From: Pyramidobacter piscolens W5455
GTDB lineage: Bacteria; Synergistota; Synergistia; Synergistales; Dethiosulfovibrionaceae
NCBI RefSeq assembly: GCF_000177335.1
Contig: NZ_ADFP01000084.1
Location: 1-50,003 of the forward strand
DNA: 50,003 nucleotides
Direction of reading: 5' to 3'
Numbering within the stretch: the stretch's first letter is position 1; every line of letters starts with the position of its first letter. Position numbers and translations under genes: made by a program. The notes under the pieces are model-generated. The model was given only the letters and a program-made list of their open reading frames with translations, was not told where the DNA came from and ran no database searches. Shown here piece by piece: positions 15,524 to 24,237 of this stretch.

Positions 15524-16816
15524 TTGAAGCTTGAACTCCATAAGGTAAAGATTGACAAGATCGCGTTTGGGGAGGAATTCTCCGTCAAAGGCGGGGTGCT
15601 CACCATCAACAAGAAGGCCATCATCGACCATCTGATGGATGACGATCGTCTCGCCAGCGTCGATGTGGAACTGGCCCATCCGGGCGAGAAGACCCGCATC
15701 ATGCCCGTGAAGGACGTCGTCGAACCCCGCTGCAAGATCGAGGGGACCAACGAGGTGTTCCCCGGCATGATCGGCGACGTCGACACCGTCGGCGAAGGTT
15801 CCACGCTGGTCCTCGACGGCGCCGCCGTGGTCACCACCGGCCGCCTCATCGCCCCGCAGGAGGGCATCGTCGACATGTCCGGCCCCGGCGCCGAATTCAC
15901 GCCGTTCTCCAAGACCAAGAACATCGTTCTGGTCCTGAACCCCGTCGAGGGGCTCGAGAACCACAACCGTGAGACGAGCTGCCGCATGGCCGGCCTGAAG
16001 GCCGCCGTCTTCATCGCCCAGCAGATCAAGAAGGCCGGATTCACGGCCGACAAGGTCGAGAGCTATGAGGCTCCCTGCTACAAGGACGCCCTGGCCGCCT
16101 ATCCCGAGCTTCCCAAGGTCGTCTACATCTACATGCTGCAGACCCAGGGCCTGCTTCACGACACCTACGTCTACGGCGTCGACGCCAAGAAGATCATCCC
16201 CTCGGTGATCAACGCCACCGAAGTCATGGACGGCGCCATCTGCTCCGGCAACTGTGTGTCCGCCTGCGACAAGAACAGCACCTACGTGCATCTGAACAAC
16301 CCCATCATCAAGAGCCTTTACGAGCACCACGGCAAGGATCTGAACTTCATCGGCGTCGTCATCACCAACGAGAACGTGACGCTGGCCGACAAGAAGCGCA
16401 GCAGCTCCTACGCCGTCAAGCTGGCCCAGACTCTTGGCGCCGACGCGGCCGTCATCTCCGAGGAAGGCTTCGGCAATCCCGACGCCGACCTGGTCATGAA
16501 CTGCTGGAAGTGCGAGCGCAAGGGCATCAAGACGGTCCTCGTCACCGACGAGTACGCCAACCGCGACGGCGCCTCCCAGTCTCTGGCCGACACCTGCCCC
16601 GAGGGCAACGCCTGCGTCACCGCCGGCAACGCCAATGCCACCATCACCCTGCCTCCGATGGACAGAATCATCGGCGACACCCAGTTCGCCGACGTCATGG
16701 CGGGCGGTTTCTTCGGCTCGCTGAAGGAAGACGGCAGCATCTTCGCCGAGATCCAGATCATCACCGGCGCCACCAGTGAAGTCGGTTTCACCAAACTGGG
16801 CGCTTACACGATCTAG
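15524..16816 (+). CDS. grdE: Glycine/sarcosine/betaine reductase component B, proprotein (GrdE type)
   Basis: A 430-residue proprotein of the substrate-specific component B. In the known family it is cleaved at a conserved cysteine to give a pyruvoyl-bearing small subunit that forms a Schiff base with the substrate amine. Here the conserved segment AICSGNCVSACDKN has Asn243-Cys244, the likely cleavage pair. The start is TTG with GGGAGGAG at the right distance. The 157-base gap after grdX holds two short hairpins (around 15465 and 15478-15494). Glycine specificity is inferred from the riboswitch; sarcosine or betaine paralogues look alike. Confidence 0.93.
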   Translation: MKLELHKVKIDKIAFGEEFSVKGGVLTINKKAIIDHLMDDDRLASVDVELAHPGEKTRIMPVKDVVEPRCKIEGTNEVFPGMIGDVDTVGEGSTLVLDGAAVVTTGRLIAPQEGIVDMSGPGAEFTPFSKTKNIVLVLNPVEGLENHNRETSCRMAGLKAAVFIAQQIKKAGFTADKVESYEAPCYKDALAAYPELPKVVYIYMLQTQGLLHDTYVYGVDAKKIIPSVINATEVMDGAICSGNCVSACDKNSTYVHLNNPIIKSLYEHHGKDLNFIGVVITNENVTLADKKRSSSYAVKLAQTLGADAAVISEEGFGNPDADLVMNCWKCERKGIKTVLVTDEYANRDGASQSLADTCPEGNACVTAGNANATITLPPMDRIIGDTQFADVMAGGFFGSLKEDGSIFAEIQIITGATSEVGFTKLGAYTI

Positions 16817-16875
16817 TTCGCGGCCAAGACGCGCGATCCCTTTTGCCAGGGACAGACTCTTAAGGAGGGGAACTT

Positions 16876-18186
16876 ATGACTTATAAAGTAGTTCATTATA
16901 TCAACCAGTTCTTCGCCGGCATCGGCGGAGAAGAAAAGGCCGACATCGCGCCCGAAGTGCGCGAAGGCGTCGTCGGCCCCGGTATGGCTCTGAAGAACGC
17001 TTTCAAGGGCGAGGCCGAAATCGTCGCCACCATCATCTGCGGCGACTCCTATTTCGCCGAAAACATGGATGCCGCTTCCGACTTCGTGGTCGAGGCCGTG
17101 AAGAAGTACAACGCCGACGGCTTTGTCGCCGGCCCCGCCTTCAACGCCGGCCGTTACGGCACCGCCTGCGGCGCCGTCTGCAAGGCCGTGGGCGAGAAGC
17201 TGGGTATTCCCACCGTTTCCGCCATGTACGTCGAGAACCCCGGCGTCGATCTGTACAAGAAGTACACCTACATCGTCAGCGCCGCCGACAGCGCCCGCGG
17301 TCTGGGCAAGGCCGTGCCCGCCATGGCCAGCATCATCCTGCGCCAGATGAAGGGCGAAAAGCTCGGCACGCCCAAGGAAGAGGGCTACATCGAGCGCGGC
17401 GTGCGCGTCAACAAGTTCTACGACGAAGTCGGCGCCGAGCGCGCCGTGAAGATGCTGATCAGCAAACTCAAGGGCGAGGCGTTCGAGACTGAGTACGCCA
17501 TGCCCGTGTTCGACCGCGTCGAGCCCCGGCCGGCCCTCAAGGACGTCACCAAGGCCACGATCGCGCTGGTCACTTCTGGCGGCATCGTGCCCTTCGGCAA
17601 CCCCGACCACATCGCCGCCTCCAGCGCCCAGAACTACGGCGAGTACAGCATCGCCGGCGTCGATGACCTGAAAGAGGGCGAATATCAGACCGCTCACGGC
17701 GGCTACGATCAGACCTATGCCAATCAGGATCCCGACCGTGTCCTGCCCGTCGACGTGATGCGCAAGCTGGAGAAGGAACACAAGATCGGCAAGCTCTACG
17801 ATTATTTCTACGCCACCGTCGGCAACGGCACCGGCGTCGCCAACGCCAAGCGCTTCGGCACCGAAATCGGCAAGAAGCTGCACGGCAAAGTTGACGCCGT
17901 TATCCTCACCTCCACCTGAGGCACCTGCACTCGTTGCGGTGCAACGATGGTCAAAGCTATTGAGGAAAACGCCAACGTCCCCGTGGTTCACATGCTGACG
18001 ATCGTGCCGATCTCCCTGAGCGTCGGCGCCAACCGTCTGATCCCCACGGTCGCCATTCCTCACCCGCTCGGCAACCCCGCGCTGAAGCCCGAGGAGGAGT
18101 TCGCGCTCCGTTACCGCCTGGTCACCCGCGCCCTCAAGGCCCTGCAGACTCCCGTGACCGAGCAGACCGTTTTCACGGAGGACTAA
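16876..18186 (+). CDS. grdB: Glycine reductase component B selenoprotein (GrdB type), UGA read as selenocysteine
   Basis: A 436-residue selenoprotein read through an in-frame UGA at 17917-17919 (residue 348). The context is T-S-T-U-G-T-C-T-R-C-G-A-T-M, the U-x2-C-x2-C motif of GrdB, and the frame stays open to 18186 with strongly family-like sequence after the UGA. The selenol takes the carboxymethyl group from the substrate bound to the GrdE pyruvoyl and passes it to selenoprotein A. A hairpin of SECIS type begins 11 bases after the UGA. AAGGAGGGG precedes the ATG. It lies 59 bases after grdE; grdA, grdC and grdD are absent from the window. Confidence 0.95.
17931..17947 (+). promoter_or_regulatory. 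Bacterial SECIS element in grdB mRNA
   Basis: TCGTTGC/GCAACGA forms a 7-bp stem with a GGT apical loop, starting 11 bases after the UGA. That distance and the GGU in the loop match the upper stem of the E. coli fdhF SECIS, so SelB should be able to bind. Confidence 0.85.
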
Positions 18187-18221
18187 ACGCCTCTCGACGG
18201 TCGGAGAAATATTCGAAACCT

Positions 18222-18260
18222 AAAAAAGAACGCCTTTTTTGTGAAGGCGTCCTTTTTTTT
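18222..18260 (+). terminator. Terminator of the grd operon
   Basis: ACGCCTT/AAGGCGT stem flanked by A and T runs, ending in eight T. Confidence 0.85.
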
Positions 18261-18327
18261 ATGAGCGAATATGGATATAATATGAAAAAGATCGGGGATT
18301 TTTATTTTCTGAGAAGGGGTGCGAAAG

Positions 18328-19389
18328 TTGAAAGATCTCAAAATCCTAACGGGGTGTGTCGCCGTACTGACCGTGATTGCCGTGGGGGTCGTGCTTCAGG
18401 CGGCGCAAAACGTCTTTCTGCCTCTGGTGATCGCCTGGATCATTTCATATATGATGGCGCCGGGCGTGCGTTTCATGACGCGCCTGAAGGTACCGGTCGA
18501 AATAACCACGTTTCTGCTGCTGGCGCTGCTGCTGTACATCACGTCGCAGGCGGGCAGTTTCCTGAGCCAGCTGTTCGCCGGTTCGGCCGACAAGTTCATG
18601 AACTATTACGAACAGCTCGTCGCCATCTGGAACCAATTCTCGGCCAAATACAACATCACCGCCACCTATCTGCGGGGCGTGGATTGGGGGGGAGCCCTGC
18701 GCTCCTACATCATCGCGCTGTCGGGTTCGATCGTGACGATCCTGTCCAAGACGGTGATGGTGATCGTCTTTCTGATGTTCATCCTCTTCGGCAGTCCCTA
18801 CGTGGAGTATAAAATGCGCAAGGCGTTCCCGCAGAAGAGCGCTCAGGTCATGAACATTCTCGATTCGATCTCGACGCAGATCGGCCGTTTCCTTTCGGTG
18901 ATGACGCTGATCAGCGGCGCGACGGGGATCCTGATCTGGCTGGGGCTGAGCTGGATCGGCGTCGATTTCGCGCCGACGTGGGGCGTGCTGGCGTTTTTCC
19001 TGAACTTCATTCCCACGGTCGGCTCAATCGTCGCTTCGGTCCCGCCGATCCTGATTTCGATCGTACAGTTTTACCCCGCGGCGGCCAGCGCTGTGTTCGG
19101 CATTCCGCCGCAGGTCTTTATGACGATCGGCGTGATCCTGGCGGTGCAGGTGACGATCGGCAACATCATCACGCCCAAGGTGATGGGCGACAGCATGAAT
19201 CTCAGCCCGGTCATGATCCTGGTTTCGCTGCTGCTCTGGGGCTGGCTCTGGGGCGTGGCGGGGGCGCTGCTCTCCATGCCGATCGCCGGCATCATCAAGA
19301 TCATCTGCGACAACGTCGATCAGCTGAAGATGGTCGGCGTGCTGATGAGTTCCGGCCAGTCTTTTGAAAGAGAGTTCAAGTCCGAATAG
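18328..19389 (+). CDS. AI-2E family (PerM-type) membrane protein
   Basis: A 353-residue integral membrane protein of the AI-2E/PerM family. Seven to eight hydrophobic helices are visible, with the family segments FFLNFIPTVGSIVASVPP (near residue 228) and GNIITPKVMGDSMNLSPVMILVSLLLWGWLWGVAGALLSMP (about 280-320). Family members have been linked to autoinducer-2 export or sodium/proton exchange; the substrate here is unknown. TTG 18328 is preferred, as AGAAGGGG lies 8 bases upstream; GTG 18319 abuts that site and is less likely. Confidence 0.88.
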   Translation: MKDLKILTGCVAVLTVIAVGVVLQAAQNVFLPLVIAWIISYMMAPGVRFMTRLKVPVEITTFLLLALLLYITSQAGSFLSQLFAGSADKFMNYYEQLVAIWNQFSAKYNITATYLRGVDWGGALRSYIIALSGSIVTILSKTVMVIVFLMFILFGSPYVEYKMRKAFPQKSAQVMNILDSISTQIGRFLSVMTLISGATGILIWLGLSWIGVDFAPTWGVLAFFLNFIPTVGSIVASVPPILISIVQFYPAAASAVFGIPPQVFMTIGVILAVQVTIGNIITPKVMGDSMNLSPVMILVSLLLWGWLWGVAGALLSMPIAGIIKIICDNVDQLKMVGVLMSSGQSFEREFKSE

Positions 19390-19554
19390 CGTTCCGCCGG
19401 GAGCGGCGCGCGGATCTGCGATGGGAAAAAGAGGCGGAGGTGTTTTTTCGAGAGAAAGGAAAGAGGGTGGGTGTGGATGAACTGAAGCGAAATTTTTACG
19501 AGAAAGAAGCTGCCTGACGAAAAAGAGCCCGTCGCCTTTTCTGCGGATGCCGGC

Positions 19555-20124
19555 ATGGCGGCCGGCGAAAAGGCGGCGCCCAGTGCCGACGGCGAAGTCG
19601 GTCTCCAGGCTGCCGAAGCCGGAGCGGAATGGCGAGGCGGCGCAGCGGAGAATAAAACGGCTCCCGTCGCGCCGGAGCCCCCTCTCTGCGACGTGACAGT
19701 GCGCATGCGCATCAACGATACGGGCGACATCGCCAAAGCGGCGCTTTATCTGGCGCTTTCGGAAGGGATCGGCGAAGAACGCCGCATCAAGGAGGCGCTG
19801 AGCGCCTGCGGCTGGTGCGGCGTTGCCACCGAAGTGGGCGGCATTTCCGGCGAGCTTGCCGTGAAGGCCAGCCGCGCTTTGGTTGGCGCGGCGCTGAACA
19901 GCGGCGTGGTGTGCAAGAGCACCGCGGAAATGCACGCGCTCATGCACGCGGCGCAGGAAGCGTTCAACGTGTTCATTCCCGGCGGCCTGCTTGAAATGAG
20001 TATCGGCGCCAAGATCGCCATCGTGCGCAATGCTCAGTGGCTCGCCGTGGCCGTTGCCGGCGATGCGGCCTTCCATGCCGTCGCCCATCACGGGCGCGTC
20101 GGCGTCGGCGTCATGCACCTGTGA
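19555..20124 (+). CDS. hutP: HutP family RNA-binding regulator
   Basis: The C-terminal 145 residues match HutP, the histidine-dependent RNA antiterminator of Bacillus hut mRNA: TEVGGISGELAVKASRALVGAALNSGVV, the metal/ligand HALMH segment, KIAIVRNAQWLAVAVAGDAAFHAVAHHGRVGVGVMHL. About 45 Ala/Glu-rich residues precede this domain and look disordered. ATG 19555 has no good ribosome-binding site, and the frame is open upstream to a TGA at 19483. A better-spaced start (GTG 19473 after AGGAAAGAGGGTG) lies in another frame and ends at a TGA at 19515, so the true N terminus may need a frameshift. No hut genes are nearby, so the target is unknown. Confidence 0.8.
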   Translation: MAAGEKAAPSADGEVGLQAAEAGAEWRGGAAENKTAPVAPEPPLCDVTVRMRINDTGDIAKAALYLALSEGIGEERRIKEALSACGWCGVATEVGGISGELAVKASRALVGAALNSGVVCKSTAEMHALMHAAQEAFNVFIPGGLLEMSIGAKIAIVRNAQWLAVAVAGDAAFHAVAHHGRVGVGVMHL

Positions 20125-20192
20125 TTTATCCCGGCCTTCGGCGCGCGGAAGATTTTTCGCTTTGCGGCTCTTGCGCGATGGCGCAAGTTGTG

Positions 20193-20211
20193 TTACATTC
20201 TACCAATGTAA
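20193..20211. promoter_or_regulatory. Operator-like inverted repeat upstream of rpmE
   Basis: TTACATT-ctacc-AATGTAA is a perfect 7-bp inverted repeat. It overlaps a possible extended -10 (TGTTACATT) whose -35 would be TTGCGC at 20171. A zinc-responsive repressor is an attractive guess because bL31 genes are often Zur-controlled, but the motif was not matched to any known regulator. Confidence 0.45.
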
Positions 20212-20247
20212 ATGGAAGATCTTTGTACGCTAGGAGGTGCACAAAGT

Positions 20248-20481
20248 ATGAAAAAGGATATTCATCCCAATTACGTCGAATGTCAGGTGACTTGTGCCTG
20301 CGGCAACCATTTCGCGACCCGCGCCACGGTCCCGGAGATCAAGGTCGGCGTGTGCTCGGCCTGCCATCCCTTCTTCACGGGCAAGAAGAGCCGCGTCGTT
20401 TCCGAAGCCGGCCGCCTCGAGAAGTTCAACAAGAAGTACGCCGGCATGAACTACGGTCAGAGAGAAGAAAGTTCGGACTAA
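20248..20481 (+). CDS. rpmE: Ribosomal protein bL31, zinc-binding type
   Basis: A 77-residue bL31 of the C+ type. It starts [11 protein letters not shown] and has the zinc cysteines in C-x-C (residues 14 and 16 or so) and C-x2-C ([10 protein letters not shown], near 34-37). AGGAGGTG stands about 9 bases before ATG 20248; an upstream in-frame ATG at 20212 reads through this site and is rejected. The C-terminal tail is somewhat extended and charged. It is monocistronic, ended by a strong terminator. Confidence 0.96.
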   Translation: MKKDIHPNYVECQVTCACGNHFATRATVPEIKVGVCSACHPFFTGKKSRVVSEAGRLEKFNKKYAGMNYGQREESSD

Positions 20482-20510
20482 AAAGACGGGGCCTGTGCCC
20501 CGTCTTTTTT
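20481..20510 (+). terminator. Terminator after rpmE
   Basis: AAAAGACGGGGC/GCCCCGTCTTTT with loop CTGT and T tail, starting at the stop codon. Confidence 0.92.
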
Positions 20511-20610
20511 CAGCCGTGTTGTGCGCCCCGCCGGGGCGTCGCCGCATAAATATGCCGGGCGTTTTTCGAGCGCTTCTTCCGCGCCCGGCGTTCAAAGGAG
20601 GTTTTGAACG

Positions 20611-21255
20611 ATGGAGATCAGAATTATCAACAAGACGCCCGATTTCCTGCGCACGATCTGGACGGCGGGGCGCACCTGCCACAGCGCCATGGCGCCGCAG
20701 GAGCTCTTCGATCTGGACGAGAGCGAGAGCAAAATGCTCAAGCTGGTGGACTTCCTGCTGAAAGCCCGCCATCTCAGCACGCTGGAGCACTGCTCCGTGA
20801 CGTACGCCGTGGCCGGCGCGTCGCGCACGCTGCTGGCGCAGTACAGCCGCCACCGCATCGGCGTGTCTCTGTCGGTGCAGAGCCAGCGCTACGTCTCCGA
20901 AGGCACGGAAAAGCGCGGACAGACGTTCGAGTACGTCACGCCGCCTTCGATCGCCGCCGCGCCTGACAAGTTGTCCGCCTATCAGGCCGCCATGGCCGAC
21001 GCTCAGAGGAGTTACGACGAACTGATCGCCGCCGGCGTCCCCATGGAAGACGCGCGCTTCGCGCTGCCCGGCGGCATCTGCACCAATTTCGTCACCACGC
21101 TGAACCTGCGCTCGCTGCTCGACGTCTACGAAAAGCGCGTGCTCGTCTCCGGCGCGCAGTGGGAAGTGCGCGAGATGGTGCGCCGCATGGCCGAGCTTCT
21201 GGTGGAGCGGGAGCCGTGGCTGGAGGGCGTTTTCAAAGGAGTTTCGCCAAAGTGA
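20611..21255 (+). CDS. thyX: FAD-dependent thymidylate synthase ThyX
   Basis: A 214-residue flavin-dependent thymidylate synthase that makes dTMP from dUMP with methylene-tetrahydrofolate and NADPH. The signature region is R80-H81-R82 followed by IGVSLSVQ-S-QRY. That gives eight residues between RHR and the serine, where the textbook motif has seven; it may be a lineage variant. The LEH-x-SVTYAV segment and the C-terminal R-x-L-x-GAQWEVR-x-M region fit the family. AAAGGAGG precedes ATG 20611. Its stop overlaps the start of the next gene, linking it to DUF1385-prfA-prmC. Confidence 0.93.
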   Translation: MEIRIINKTPDFLRTIWTAGRTCHSAMAPQELFDLDESESKMLKLVDFLLKARHLSTLEHCSVTYAVAGASRTLLAQYSRHRIGVSLSVQSQRYVSEGTEKRGQTFEYVTPPSIAAAPDKLSAYQAAMADAQRSYDELIAAGVPMEDARFALPGGICTNFVTTLNLRSLLDVYEKRVLVSGAQWEVREMVRRMAELLVEREPWLEGVFKGVSPK

Positions 21256-22220
21256 TTTTTTCTTCGCTGAAAAAGTTTTTCGCGGCGCTGACCGCCTCGC
21301 TGGCGGCTCTCGCCGCGGAAACGGAAGGCGGGGGCCCCGCGCCCATGCCCGTCGGCGGCCAGGCCGTCATCGAAGGCGTGCTCATGAAGGGCTACACCCG
21401 CTGGGGACTGGCGGTGCGCCGCGCCGACGGCGAGATCGTCACCGAGCACTGGCCCGCCAAAAACTGGAACAAGACGGGATGGGGCAAAATTCCCGTCGTG
21501 CGCGGTTTCCTCAACATGATCGAGATGCTGCGCGAAGGCTTCAAGGCGCTGTCCAAGTCCGCCGGCATTTCCCTCGGCGAGGACGACGAGATGACGCCCC
21601 GCGACGTATTCTTGACCGGCCTGGTCGCGGCCGTCATGGTGATCGGCCTGTTCATCGTGCTGCCCGTCTACGCCGCCGACTGGATCCGCCGCGCCGCGGG
21701 CCTGTCGGCCTGGAGCGGCCATCTGATCGAAGGCTGCGTGCGCGGAGGAGTGTTTGTCGCCTATCTGGGCATGATCGGCCTGTGGAAGGACATGGCCCGC
21801 GTGCTTGCCTACCACGGCGCCGAACACAAGACCATCAATGCCTACGAGTCCCGCCGCCCCATGACGGTGGAGTCGGTGTGCCGCTGTTCGCGCCTGCACC
21901 CCCGCTGCGGCACGTCGTTTCTGCTCATCGTCGTGATCGTCAGCATCGTCGTCTTCTCCCTGGCCGGGCCCGGAGGCGTCGTCTGGCGCGTCGGCTCGCG
22001 CATCTGCCTGATTCCCGTGGTCGTCGGCGTATCCTACGAATTTATCCGCGCCATGTCGCGTTTGGGGCGCGCCGGGCGGTTCGTCATGGCTCCGGCCATG
22101 TCGCTCCAGTATCTGACGACGAGAGAGCCGGGGCCCGATCAGGTGGAAGTGGGCATCCGCTCCCTCGAAGAAGCTCTCGATTTGAAATTCGATTCTGACC
22201 GCACGGAGGCCGTCCGATGA
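21252..22220 (+). CDS. DUF1385 family membrane protein
   Basis: A 322-residue protein of the DUF1385 family, of unknown function, which in many bacteria is encoded beside prfA and prmC as here. It contains the [13 protein letters not shown] motif (about residues 36-48), [13 protein letters not shown] (about 186-198) and a C[13 protein letters not shown] segment with histidine and cysteines that could bind metal. Two to four membrane helices follow ([29 protein letters not shown]). GTG 21252 overlaps the thyX stop and has AAAGGAG nine bases upstream. It overlaps prfA by 4 bases. Confidence 0.88.
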   Translation: MIFSSLKKFFAALTASLAALAAETEGGGPAPMPVGGQAVIEGVLMKGYTRWGLAVRRADGEIVTEHWPAKNWNKTGWGKIPVVRGFLNMIEMLREGFKALSKSAGISLGEDDEMTPRDVFLTGLVAAVMVIGLFIVLPVYAADWIRRAAGLSAWSGHLIEGCVRGGVFVAYLGMIGLWKDMARVLAYHGAEHKTINAYESRRPMTVESVCRCSRLHPRCGTSFLLIVVIVSIVVFSLAGPGGVVWRVGSRICLIPVVVGVSYEFIRAMSRLGRAGRFVMAPAMSLQYLTTREPGPDQVEVGIRSLEEALDLKFDSDRTEAVR

Positions 22221-23293
22221 ACCTTGAACCAAAACTGCGCGAACTGGAAGCGATTTACGCCGAACTTGAAAAAAAGATGGCCGACCCCGCCGTCGTCTCC
22301 GACATCAAAGAGATGCAGAACCTCGGCAGGAAACATTCCGAACTGGAGGAAGTCGTCGGCGACTACCGCCGCTACCGGCAGGTCCGGGATGAGATCGCCG
22401 AGGCCAAAGAGCTGGTCGGCGGCGGCGACCACGAGCTGGCGGAACTGGCCAAGATGGAGCTGGAAGAAAAAGAGCCGCTGCTCGGCAAGATCGAGGAGCA
22501 GCTGCGCGTCGCCCTGCTGCCCAAGGATCCCAACGACGAGAAAGACGTCATCATGGAGATCCGCGCCGGCACCGGCGGCGACGAAGCCAGTCTGTTCGCG
22601 GCCGACCTGTTCCGCATGTACTCGCGCTACGCCGAGCGCGAGGGCTGGAAGCTCGAGATCGTCGACGAGAACGAGACCGAAGTCGGCGGCTATAAGGAGA
22701 TCGTGCTGCAGATCCACGGTCGCGGCGTGTACAGCCAGCTCAAGTACGAGAGCGGCGTGCACCGCGTGCAGCGCGTCCCCGCCACCGAAGCGGGCGGACG
22801 CATCCACACCTCGGCGGCGACCGTCGTCGTCATGCCCGTCGCCGACGACATCGACATCGAGATCCGTCCCGAAGATCTGAAGATCGATACGTACCGTTCC
22901 AGCGGCGCCGGCGGCCAGCACGTCAACATGACCGACTCGGCCGTGCGCATCACCCATCTGCCCACCGGGCTGGTCGTCACCTGCCAGGACGAGCGCTCGC
23001 AGATCAAAAACCGCGCCAAGGCCCTGCAAGTGCTCAAGACCCGCCTCTACGACGCCGAGGTGGAGAAGCAGCGCAGCGCCGAATCGGCCGAGCGCAAGGG
23101 CATGATCGGCTCCGGCGACCGCTCCGAGCGCATCCGCACCTACAACTATCCGCAGAACCGCGTCACCGACCACCGCATCGGCCTGACGCTCTACAAGCTC
23201 GAATACATGATGGACGGCGACCTTTACGAGATGATCAAAGCGCTCGTCATGGCCGAACAGGCCGCCAAGCTCGAAGCTCTCGATGGCGTATAA
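22217..23293 (+). CDS. prfA: Peptide chain release factor 1
   Basis: A 358-residue class I release factor reading UAA and UAG. The catalytic GGQ is at residues 232-234 in [11 protein letters not shown], and the domain 2 PxT-type recognition loop lies near residue 185 in the RVPATE segment typical of RF1. The gene starts in the DUF1385 stop (ATGA) and its 3-prime end overlaps prmC, whose product methylates the GGQ glutamine. RF1 does not read UGA, which fits use of UGA as a Sec codon in grdB. Confidence 0.97.
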   Translation: MNLEPKLRELEAIYAELEKKMADPAVVSDIKEMQNLGRKHSELEEVVGDYRRYRQVRDEIAEAKELVGGGDHELAELAKMELEEKEPLLGKIEEQLRVALLPKDPNDEKDVIMEIRAGTGGDEASLFAADLFRMYSRYAEREGWKLEIVDENETEVGGYKEIVLQIHGRGVYSQLKYESGVHRVQRVPATEAGGRIHTSAATVVVMPVADDIDIEIRPEDLKIDTYRSSGAGGQHVNMTDSAVRITHLPTGLVVTCQDERSQIKNRAKALQVLKTRLYDAEVEKQRSAESAERKGMIGSGDRSERIRTYNYPQNRVTDHRIGLTLYKLEYMMDGDLYEMIKALVMAEQAAKLEALDGV

Positions 23294-24143
23294 GCCCGGC
23301 ACGCTGGGCGCGCTGCGCGCGCTTTTGGCCGCCGAGCTGAAGGATCTGGATTCGCCGCGCCTCGAAGCCGAGCTGATTTTGGCGCATTGTGCCGGCAAAG
23401 ACCGCGCCTGGGTCCACTCCCGCCTTCCCGACGCCGTCCCCGCCTCCGTGGCGGAAGCGGCGCTTTCGGCCTGCGCGCGGCGCAAGAAGCGCGAACCGCT
23501 GCAATACATCCTGGGCTGTTGCGATTTCGACGGACTTTCGCTGCTCGTCGAAGCGGGCTGCCTCGTGCCGCGCCCCGAGACGGAACTGCTGGTGGAATGC
23601 GCGGCGGAAAACTTCGACGGCGGCGCCTTTCTCGACTGGGGCACGGGGACCGGATGCATCGCCGTGGCGCTGCTGAACCGATTCCCCGCGGCCCGGGCGC
23701 TGATGGTGGAAAAAAATCCCGCCAGCCTGAACTGCGCGCGCCGCAATCTGGAAAAATTCGGCTTCTCTCCTCGCGCCCGCCTGATCGCCAGCGAGACGCC
23801 CGAAGACATTCCCGCCTGCGAAGTCTCGCTCGTGGTGTCCAATCCCCCCTACGTCCCTTCCGGCGAAATAGAACGTTTGATGCCCGAAGTGTCGCAGTAC
23901 GAACCGCGGCTGGCCCTCGACGGCGGTCCCGACGGGCTGGAGCCGTACCGCCGGCTTTTTGAGCTTTGCGCGCGCGTGCTGCGCCGGGGCGGCTTTTTTT
24001 GCGTCGAGTACGGCGGCGGCGCGCAGACGGAAGCGCTGCGCGCGCTCGCGCCGAAGGCTTTTCGTGAAACGGTTCTCTTGCGCGATATCGCTGGTTGTGA
24101 TAGAGTGATCGGGTGGCGATTTGCCGATGTTTTGCCGCAATGA
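23283..24143 (+). CDS. prmC: Release factor glutamine methyltransferase PrmC
   Basis: A 286-residue SAM-dependent methyltransferase (HemK family) that modifies the glutamine of the GGQ motif in RF1 and RF2. The N-terminal helical domain (about 1-80) is followed by the Rossmann fold, with motif [12 protein letters not shown] (about 118-128) and the catalytic N187-P-P-Y190. The start overlaps the end of prfA by 11 bases, which is the usual pairing. Confidence 0.95.
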   Translation: MAYKPGTLGALRALLAAELKDLDSPRLEAELILAHCAGKDRAWVHSRLPDAVPASVAEAALSACARRKKREPLQYILGCCDFDGLSLLVEAGCLVPRPETELLVECAAENFDGGAFLDWGTGTGCIAVALLNRFPAARALMVEKNPASLNCARRNLEKFGFSPRARLIASETPEDIPACEVSLVVSNPPYVPSGEIERLMPEVSQYEPRLALDGGPDGLEPYRRLFELCARVLRRGGFFCVEYGGGAQTEALRALAPKAFRETVLLRDIAGCDRVIGWRFADVLPQ

Positions 24144-24158
24144 AAATTTTCTTGAGTT

Positions 24159-24167
24159 TGATATAAT
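24159..24167 (+). promoter_or_regulatory. Extended -10 promoter of trxB
   Basis: TGATATAAT is a perfect extended -10 in an A/T-rich gap, 70 bases before trxB. The -35 region is weak. Confidence 0.6.
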
Positions 24168-24237
24168 CTCGAATATGTTTCTTGTTTACACCCGCTGTTC
24201 GTCAGCGGAGATCTCCGTGCAGAGAGGAAGATTTTAG

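Noticed and set aside
17917-17919. grdB as a pseudogene split by a premature TGA
   Set aside because: The downstream frame is conserved in GrdB style, the UGA lies in the known Sec motif and a SECIS hairpin follows at the correct distance.
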